Shown here: positions 16,888-20,937 of the stretch, piece after piece
How positions within the stretch are numbered: the stretch's first letter is position 1
How the letters are laid out: each line of letters begins with the position of its first letter
NCBI GenBank assembly: GCA_945878515.1
Contig: CAMCTL010000048.1
Location: 1 to 20,937 of the forward strand
Direction: 5' to 3'
From: Flavobacterium psychrophilum
GTDB lineage: Bacteria; Bacteroidota; Bacteroidia; Flavobacteriales; Flavobacteriaceae
Length of the DNA: 20,937 bases
Position numbers and translations under genes: made by a program
Notes under the pieces: model-generated
Told to the model about the DNA's origin: nothing
Database searches by the model: none
The model's input: the letters and a program-made list of their open reading frames with translations, nothing else

Positions 16888-17842
16888 CTAAATCGTAAAA
16901 AATAATTTCTTGTGGTGTTGCTGCTAAATTATCATTTAAATCGTTTGCCATATCAAGCAAATCGTTCGAACTAATGCTTTCCAATTTCAGGCAATCGTTC
17001 TTTTTATAAAATGTTCCGCGCTTATAATTAGAGTTTTTAACAAGCAGTTTGTTCCCATCTGCAAAAAAATAATTGCAATCCTTTTTAAAATCAAAAGAAT
17101 TTAATTTGTTTTTTAATCCTATTACTTTATCATCTCGAATGTGAATGCCCCAAGAATAAATTGGTAAAGCAATATTTAATCTTAAAGGATAATTTTTTAA
17201 ACTAGACAAATAACGTTGAGCAATGTTCCTGTCGTAAATAGAATTTAGCGAATCTGATGCTATTTTTCCCATGTTGTAAAACATCAAAACGCCTTTATCT
17301 ACATTAGGGATTTTAGTTTTCTGAAAATATTTTACCTGATGTAAACGGATTGTAGCCGATAATTTTTTGCCAGAAAGCTTTTTAAAATGTTCAACAAATT
17401 TTAAATAATTTTCCTTTGTCGATAAAGTCCAATCGCAATCTATTTGTATTTCTTTGCAAGTAATTTGGTTTTTCGTATTAATTTGACCAATGAAATCATA
17501 GGTTTTTTGAGCCAAATCCAAAACATCGACCTCCTGATCTTTAAAGACTTTATTTTGAATGTAAACCACAGGAACAATTTCAAAACCAGATAATTTTCCT
17601 TCAAACCTAACCGCCGATTCTGGAAAGGCTTGCTTGGTATTGGAATTCCAATCAATATCAAAATACCGAACGTACAATTTTTTAACTTGATTTTGTTCTA
17701 GAACTTCTTGCTCCATTGCAGACAGTTTGAAAACTGTTTTCCAATAATAAAATGAAATCATTGGTTTGTCCTGTTGACTACATGCGGCCATCAACAGGAA
17801 TAAAGCGAAGATAAAAAATAATTTTTTCAACGAATAAGTCAA
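16826..17842 (-). CDS. TIM-barrel-like lipoprotein, uncharacterised (possible DUF3142 / glycoside-hydrolase-like)
   Basis: The protein has 338 residues. MTYSLKKLFFIFALFLLMAAC is a lipoprotein signal peptide with Cys21 as the lipidation site. The remainder alternates short hydrophobic strands with helices as in a (beta/alpha)8 barrel: MISFYYWKT, KKLYVRYFDIDW (54-65), IVPVVYI, CKEIQIDCDWT (129-139), LSATIRLHQV (161-170), GVLMFYNMG (184-192), RLNIALPIYSWGI (221-233) and IIFYDLDEF near the C-terminus. The DCDW and FYNMG positions resemble DUF3142-type proteins and the acid-bearing strands of glycoside hydrolases, but I cannot assign catalytic residues with certainty. The 3' end overlaps the start of the next gene by 62 nt (41 nt if that gene starts at 16866), indicating co-translation. 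Confidence 0.82.
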   Translation of the reverse strand: MTYSLKKLFFIFALFLLMAACSQQDKPMISFYYWKTVFKLSAMEQEVLEQNQVKKLYVRYFDIDWNSNTKQAFPESAVRFEGKLSGFEIVPVVYIQNKVFKDQEVDVLDLAQKTYDFIGQINTKNQITCKEIQIDCDWTLSTKENYLKFVEHFKKLSGKKLSATIRLHQVKYFQKTKIPNVDKGVLMFYNMGKIASDSLNSIYDRNIAQRYLSSLKNYPLRLNIALPIYSWGIHIRDDKVIGLKNKLNSFDFKKDCNYFFADGNKLLVKNSNYKRGTFYKKNDCLKLESISSNDLLDMANDLNDNLAATPQEIIFYDLDEFNTKHYEKSIFEQVIARF

Positions 17843-17855
17843 TATAATTTGCTGT

Positions 17856-17863
17856 CAAAAATA
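17856..17863 (-). promoter_or_regulatory. Candidate -7 box for the TIM-barrel lipoprotein/TPR-like pair
   Basis: On the minus strand this reads TATTTTTG, an exact TAnnTTTG match, 13 nt before the ATG at 17842, leaving a very short leader. No matching -33 element is evident, and the region is AT-rich, so chance is possible. A weaker plus-strand candidate for the Ig-like gene, TTATTTTG, lies at 17953-17960. Confidence 0.4.
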
Positions 17864-17983
17864 GGACATTTTACGAAATATTATTATTTTAGAACAATAG
17901 ATTTACTTCCCAATAAAAAATTAAAACATTTCGTTTAAACCGAATATAATTGTTATTTTGTATCCTATAAATTCCAACTCCTT

Positions 17984-19642
17984 ATGTTGAAAAACAACTT
18001 TAAATATTTTATATTACTATTGGTTTTAATAATGGCAAGTTGTGCCAAACGTGGTAATATTACTGGAGGTTTGAAGGATACTCTTGCTCCGGTTTTAAAA
18101 TCGAGTTATCCCAAAAACTTTAGCAAAAATTTCAAAGGAAACGACATCAAATTGACTTTTGACGAGTATATTCTATTGAAAGACCTCAACAAACAATTGA
18201 TTATTTCGCCACCACTAAAAAATGAACCACTTATTTTGCCAACCAATGTGGGTAAATTTATCACCATAAAAATAAATGACACTTTACAAGCCAATACGAC
18301 TTACAGTTTCAATTTTGGGCAAAGTATTACTGATAACAACGAGGGAAATCCACTAAACCAATTCAAATATGTTTTTTCTACAGGTGATGTAATCGATTCT
18401 TTGTCCATTTCGGGAAGTGTAAAAGATGCTTATGAAAAAGAAGTTGAGCCATTTGTTTCAGTAATGCTTTATGACATAAATGACAAATTCAAGGATTCGG
18501 TGGTGTACAAAGAAACGCCAAGATACATTACAAATACTTTGGATAGTTTGAAAATTTTCAAATTAGAAAATCTAAAAGCCGGAAAATATTTACTTGTGGC
18601 GATGAAGGATTATGGTTCAAATAATAAATTTAATGCCAATAAGGATAAAATTGGTTTTAAAAAACAATTTATCACAGTTCCAAATGATAGTATTTTTGAA
18701 CTCCAACTATTCAAAGAAGTACTTCCATTTAAGGCATTTAAGCCCATTCAAGCATCTGCAAACCGAATGATTTTTCCGTATCAAGGAAAACCTGCAGCAA
18801 CGAAATTGGTCTTAAAAAATAAAGAAATAGATTTGCCAATAATTGTTACCAAATTTCCAAAAAAAGATTCCCTTCAAGTTTGGTTTAAACCACAGAAAAC
18901 CGATTCGCTTTCTGTGCTAATTACCAAAGAAAAATACTACAAGAGTTTTACTTTTAAAATTAAAGAACAAAAGAAAGACAGCTTGAATATCAAAACTTTT
19001 GAAAACAATTCGAATAATTTTAGAGATGCTTTTATTTTAGAAAGTGCCACTCCATTAACAAAAATTGATGATTCAAAAATAAAACTAATCAACAAAGATT
19101 CTGTTGCTGTAACTTTTACTACCAAATACGATGATTTTAACCAACAAATAGTTTTTGATTTTAAAAAAGATTTTTTCGAAAATTACACGTTTACAATACA
19201 GCCTAACGCAATGACGGATTATTTGGGAAATTCCAATAAAAAAACAAGCTTTAAATTGAGCACAAAGGGCGTAGAAGAGTATGGAGATTTGAAAGTGAAT
19301 TTGCAAAATGTAAAACGTTTTCCCGTAATTGTACAGCTGTTAAATAAAGCTGGAGCTGTTGTTGCATCGGCTTATAGTGAAAGCAACACAAAAGTCGAAT
19401 TCAATTTTATCGATCCATCGCTTTTTTCGCTTAGAGCCATTTATGATGATAATAAAAATAAGGAATGGGACACAGGAAATTACCTTGAAAAACGGCAAGC
19501 CGAAGAAGTAATTTATTTTTCGATGGAAATTGATGTACGCGCCAATTGGGACATTGAACAAGTTTTTGATTTAAGTGTTCCCTACGCTCCTGAGCCGAAA
19601 AAGACGGAAGAAAAAAAGAAAAAAACCAATGCAGGGTTTTAG
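17984..19642 (+). CDS. Ig-like (Big_5) domain lipoprotein
   Basis: The protein has 552 residues. MLKNNFKYFILLLVLIMASC is a lipoprotein signal peptide with Cys20 lipidated. It is followed by the typical Bacteroidota start AKRGNITGGLKDTLAPVL and a bacterial Ig-like Big_5 domain (about 30-135: FKGNDIKLTFDEYI, ISPPLKNEP, YSFNFGQSITDNNEGN, KYVFSTGD). Residues about 145-235 form a carboxypeptidase-regulatory-like beta domain (SISGSVKDAYEK, LKAGKYLLVAMKD). Near the C-terminus RAIYDDNKNKEWDTGNYLE resembles a Ca-binding-like Asp/Asn loop. The tail is Lys-rich (KKTEEKKKKTNAGF). The role is probably structural or adhesive at the cell surface; no enzyme motif is seen. The final codons and the TAG stop lie inside a 32-nt direct repeat whose other copy is in the convergent nitrilase gene. 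Confidence 0.85.
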   Translation: MLKNNFKYFILLLVLIMASCAKRGNITGGLKDTLAPVLKSSYPKNFSKNFKGNDIKLTFDEYILLKDLNKQLIISPPLKNEPLILPTNVGKFITIKINDTLQANTTYSFNFGQSITDNNEGNPLNQFKYVFSTGDVIDSLSISGSVKDAYEKEVEPFVSVMLYDINDKFKDSVVYKETPRYITNTLDSLKIFKLENLKAGKYLLVAMKDYGSNNKFNANKDKIGFKKQFITVPNDSIFELQLFKEVLPFKAFKPIQASANRMIFPYQGKPAATKLVLKNKEIDLPIIVTKFPKKDSLQVWFKPQKTDSLSVLITKEKYYKSFTFKIKEQKKDSLNIKTFENNSNNFRDAFILESATPLTKIDDSKIKLINKDSVAVTFTTKYDDFNQQIVFDFKKDFFENYTFTIQPNAMTDYLGNSNKKTSFKLSTKGVEEYGDLKVNLQNVKRFPVIVQLLNKAGAVVASAYSESNTKVEFNFIDPSLFSLRAIYDDNKNKEWDTGNYLEKRQAEEVIYFSMEIDVRANWDIEQVFDLSVPYAPEPKKTEEKKKKTNAGF

Positions 19643-19663
19643 TTCAAAAGAATGGCTGTCGTT
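19632..19663 (+). repeat. 32-nt imperfect direct repeat, copy 1
   Basis: By direct comparison this segment matches 19892-19923 at 28 of 32 positions; the shared core is TTCAAAAGAAT followed two bases later by CTGTCGTT. It spans the end and stop codon of the Ig-like gene. Read on the minus strand it would encode NDSHSFELK, a near-copy of the nitrilase C-terminus NDRDSFEIK. Confidence 0.85.
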
Positions 19664-19680
19664 TATATTATTTATCTCCG

Positions 19681-19698
19681 CTTTGCCTACGGGCAAAG
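19681..19698. other. Hairpin with UACG tetraloop downstream of the Ig-like gene
   Basis: CTTTGCC and GGCAAAG form a perfect 7-bp stem around TACG, so the transcript would carry a C(UACG)G loop, one of the extra-stable UNCG tetraloops. It begins 38 nt after the Ig-like gene stop. There is no T-run after it, so it is an mRNA 3'-end stabiliser or part of an intergenic repeat rather than a textbook terminator. Confidence 0.6.
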
Positions 19699-19707
19699 AA
19701 ACAATAG

Positions 19708-19748
19708 CACGCAGATGACACGGATTGAACGGATTTTCGCTGATTTCT
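19708..19748. repeat. Intergenic GGATT-phrase repeat
   Basis: The stretch contains CACGGATTGAACGGATTTTC: two ACGGATT units 9 nt apart, bracketed by CAGAT on the left and CTGATT on the right. Short phrases of this kind recur between genes in flavobacterial genomes (recalled, not checked). It has no coding potential. Confidence 0.5.
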
Positions 19749-19760
19749 TAAACTTAAATG

Positions 19761-19837
19761 AGCTTGAATGCTTTATATGGTAAAAAATTAATTAGGCATT
19801 AAGTACTTAAAACTTGAATGACTTATATGTTAAATCT
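19761..19837 (+). repeat. Two copies of a CTTGAATG..TTATATG phrase
   Basis: Copy 1 at 19763-19784 (CTTGAATGCTTTATATGGTA) and copy 2 at 19813-19834 (CTTGAATGACTTATATGTTA) align at 17 of 20 positions and lie 50 nt apart. Together with the GGATT phrase they fill the gap between the convergent Ig-like and nitrilase genes. Confidence 0.6.
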
Positions 19838-19890
19838 TATCTGTGTTCTAATATTGCAAGAGGGAATGTATTGGTTAACTTAAAACTGGT

Positions 19891-20658
19891 TCAGAGTTTT
19901 ATTTCAAAAGAATCTCTGTCGTTAAGAAACCCTAGTATATTTCTGGTTTCGAGCAATTTTTCCTTGTTTAACTCCACGATGAAAACACCTTCGGTTTCTT
20001 GAGGTTCCAGAATATAGTTCCCGAGAAAATCAACGGCTTGCGAATGTCCAACATATTCTAAATTATTGCGGTCAAAGCCAAATCTATTCACACCAATAGT
20101 ATAACACAAATTCTCGACCGAGCGCGCTTTCAGCAAAATATCCCAGGCATTGATGCGTGTTTTTGGCCAATTGGCAACGTAAATTAATACATCATACTCT
20201 TCGATGTTTCGAGCAAAAACTGGGAAACGTAAATCGTAGCAGATTAGAGGGCAAATTTTCCAACCTAAATAATCTACAATCAATTTTCCTTTTCCATATG
20301 TATAAACTTTATCTTCTCCAGCTAAGGTAAACAAATGCCTTTTATCGTAAAATTGTATTTCTCCTGAAGGAAAAACAAAAACCAATCTATTGTAGAAATT
20401 ACCATTTTCTTTAATCACTAAACTTCCTGTAATTGCACTATTCTTGGCTTTCGCCAAAGATTGTAACCATTGAATAGTTTCACCATGCATTGTTTCAAAA
20501 ACAATTTCTGGATTCATTGTAAAACCTGTTGTGAACATTTCTGGAAGTACAATCAAATCTACTTTTTCGGTAATAGCATTGATTTTGTCTTCGAAAAAAT
20601 TCCGATTTGCTTTTGGGTTTTCCCATAATAATGAGGATTGAATAAGTGCGATTTTCAT
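19891..20658 (-). CDS. Nitrilase-superfamily amidohydrolase, omega-amidase (YafV/Nit2-like)
   Basis: Omega-amidases hydrolyse alpha-ketoglutaramate and alpha-ketosuccinamate, clearing products of glutamine transamination and methionine salvage in the cytoplasm. From the ATG at 20658 the protein has 255 residues, the usual size, and begins MKIALIQSSLLWENP as nitrilases do. The triad is visible: Glu40 (VLPEMFTTGF), Lys106 (YDKRHLF) and Cys140 (PLICYDLRFPVF). WPKTRINAWDILLKARSVEN and GHSQAVDFLGN also fit the YafV subgroup. The frame stays open upstream to 20745, but those 29 codons run through an intergenic repeat phrase and a promoter-like box and start like no nitrilase, so I reject that longer form. 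It is convergent with the Ig-like gene, and its 3' end holds one copy of a 32-nt direct repeat. Confidence 0.95.
   Translation of the reverse strand: MKIALIQSSLLWENPKANRNFFEDKINAITEKVDLIVLPEMFTTGFTMNPEIVFETMHGETIQWLQSLAKAKNSAITGSLVIKENGNFYNRLVFVFPSGEIQFYDKRHLFTLAGEDKVYTYGKGKLIVDYLGWKICPLICYDLRFPVFARNIEEYDVLIYVANWPKTRINAWDILLKARSVENLCYTIGVNRFGFDRNNLEYVGHSQAVDFLGNYILEPQETEGVFIVELNKEKLLETRNILGFLNDRDSFEIKL
19892..19923 (+). repeat. 32-nt imperfect direct repeat, copy 2
   Basis: It matches 19632-19663 at 28 of 32 positions in the same orientation, 260 nt apart. This copy is inside the 3' end of the nitrilase gene, where the minus strand encodes the NDRDSFEIKL terminus. Confidence 0.85.
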
Positions 20659-20676
20659 ATAAAAGAGGAATTGTTT

Positions 20677-20710
20677 CACAAAGGTACGCAAAGAAGCCAC
20701 AGAGAAGCAG
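20677..20710. repeat. Intergenic CGCAAAG/CACAGAG phrase repeat
   Basis: The plus strand reads CACAAAGGTACGCAAAG and then AAGCCACAGAGAAGCAGAAAG. Phrases built from CACAAAG, CGCAAAG and CACAGAG are familiar as scattered intergenic repeats in Flavobacterium and relatives (recalled, not searched). Here the phrase supplies the putative nitrilase promoter box. Confidence 0.5.
20679..20686 (-). promoter_or_regulatory. -7 promoter box of the nitrilase gene, inside a repeat phrase
   Basis: On the minus strand this reads TACCTTTG, an exact TAnnTTTG match, 20 nt before the ATG at 20658. It lies within the phrase CACAAAGGTACGCAAAG (20677-20693). Confidence 0.5.
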
Positions 20711-20724
20711 AAAGTTTTTACAAC

Positions 20725-20757
20725 AAAAAAACGCATCCAAATCAATGAATGCGTTTT
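20725..20757 (-). terminator. Intrinsic terminator of the sdhB operon
   Basis: On the minus strand AAAACGCAT and ATGCGTTTT form a 9-bp stem with a 12-nt loop, followed by further T residues. It starts 46 nt after the iron-sulfur subunit stop codon and isolates that operon from the nitrilase gene. Confidence 0.85.
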
Positions 20758-20802
20758 ATCTTTATACTTTATAAGTTTTAAAAACCGATAAGGTTTGTGT
20801 TT

Positions 20803-20937
20803 TTATCCTTGCAAACTTGCTGATAAATATTCTCTATTCATTTGTGCGATATAATCTAATGAAATTCCTTTAGGACATTCTACTTCGCAAGCTCCTGTAT
20901 TGGTACAGTTACCGAAACCTTCAGCGTCCATTTGAGC
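20803..20937 (-). CDS. sdhB: Succinate dehydrogenase/fumarate reductase iron-sulfur subunit (C-terminal fragment)
   Basis: The last 44 residues are in the window; the N-terminus lies beyond the right edge. The visible sequence begins [20 protein letters not shown] and continues [18 protein letters not shown]. The C-x5-C-x3-C-P-K-G-I pattern is the C-terminal cluster-ligand segment of the SdhB/FrdB family, which binds the [3Fe-4S] and [4Fe-4S] centres and passes electrons from the flavoprotein to the quinone. The sdhC and sdhA genes are expected further upstream on the same strand, outside the window. An intrinsic terminator follows. Confidence 0.93.
   Translation of the reverse strand, partial: AQMDAEGFGNCTNTGACEVECPKGISLDYIAQMNREYLSASLQG

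Noticed and set aside
20659..20745. N-terminal extension of the nitrilase frame (29 extra codons)
   Set aside because: It reads through the sdhB terminator stem, a repeat phrase and a promoter-like box. Nitrilases start at the MKIALIQ segment.

Overview
The window reads as a chromosomal segment of a low-GC member of the Bacteroidota, most likely Flavobacteriaceae and probably close to Flavobacterium. The basis is the protein families (a TonB-dependent receptor with an N-terminal CarboxypepD_reg-like domain, a DUF4270 lipoprotein, an Ig-like lipoprotein with a Bacteroidota-style start), the panC / glycogen-synthase-like / DUF4270 / glmS neighbourhood, the absence of obvious Shine-Dalgarno sites, and repeated occurrence of the flavobacterial -7 promoter box TAnnTTTG upstream of genes. 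I see no tRNA, rRNA, CRISPR array, phage gene, transposase or resistance gene.

Layout. (1) 1-3726, minus strand: a TonB-dependent receptor followed 36 nt later by a GDSL/SGNH hydrolase lipoprotein that runs off the left edge, probably a two-gene outer-membrane uptake/processing unit. (2) 3939-8277, minus strand: a three-gene operon of a short glycogen-synthase-like protein, a DUF4270 lipoprotein and glmS, closed by a clear intrinsic terminator. (3) 8355-9599, plus strand: panC and panD (pantothenate synthesis), divergent from the operon with nearly back-to-back promoters. (4) 9767-12276, plus strand: an exported esterase-fold protein with an Asp where the Ser nucleophile should be, translationally coupled (TAATG) to radA. 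(5) 12420-14286: a terminator shared by convergent radA and lepA, then lepA on the minus strand. (6) 14602-17842, minus strand: two overlapping genes for exported proteins of uncertain function, a small TIM-barrel-like lipoprotein and a large TPR-like protein with a DCNDCDH motif. (7) 17984-19642, plus strand: an Ig-like lipoprotein, convergent with a nitrilase/omega-amidase gene (19891-20658, minus). Their 3' ends carry two copies of a 32-nt direct repeat flanking repeat-rich intergenic DNA. (8) 20803-20937, minus: the C-terminus of the succinate dehydrogenase/fumarate reductase iron-sulfur subunit with its terminator.

Most of the window is conserved core chromosome: cell-wall precursor and cofactor synthesis, repair, translation, respiration. 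The best candidates for undescribed biology are the overlapping lipoprotein pair at 14602-17842, the Ser-to-Asp esterase at 9767-10915, the single-domain synthase-like protein at 7471-8277, and the 32-nt direct repeat with intergenic repeat phrases at 19632-19923. Two starts need correcting relative to the longest reading frame: panC should begin at 8386 and the nitrilase gene at 20658.
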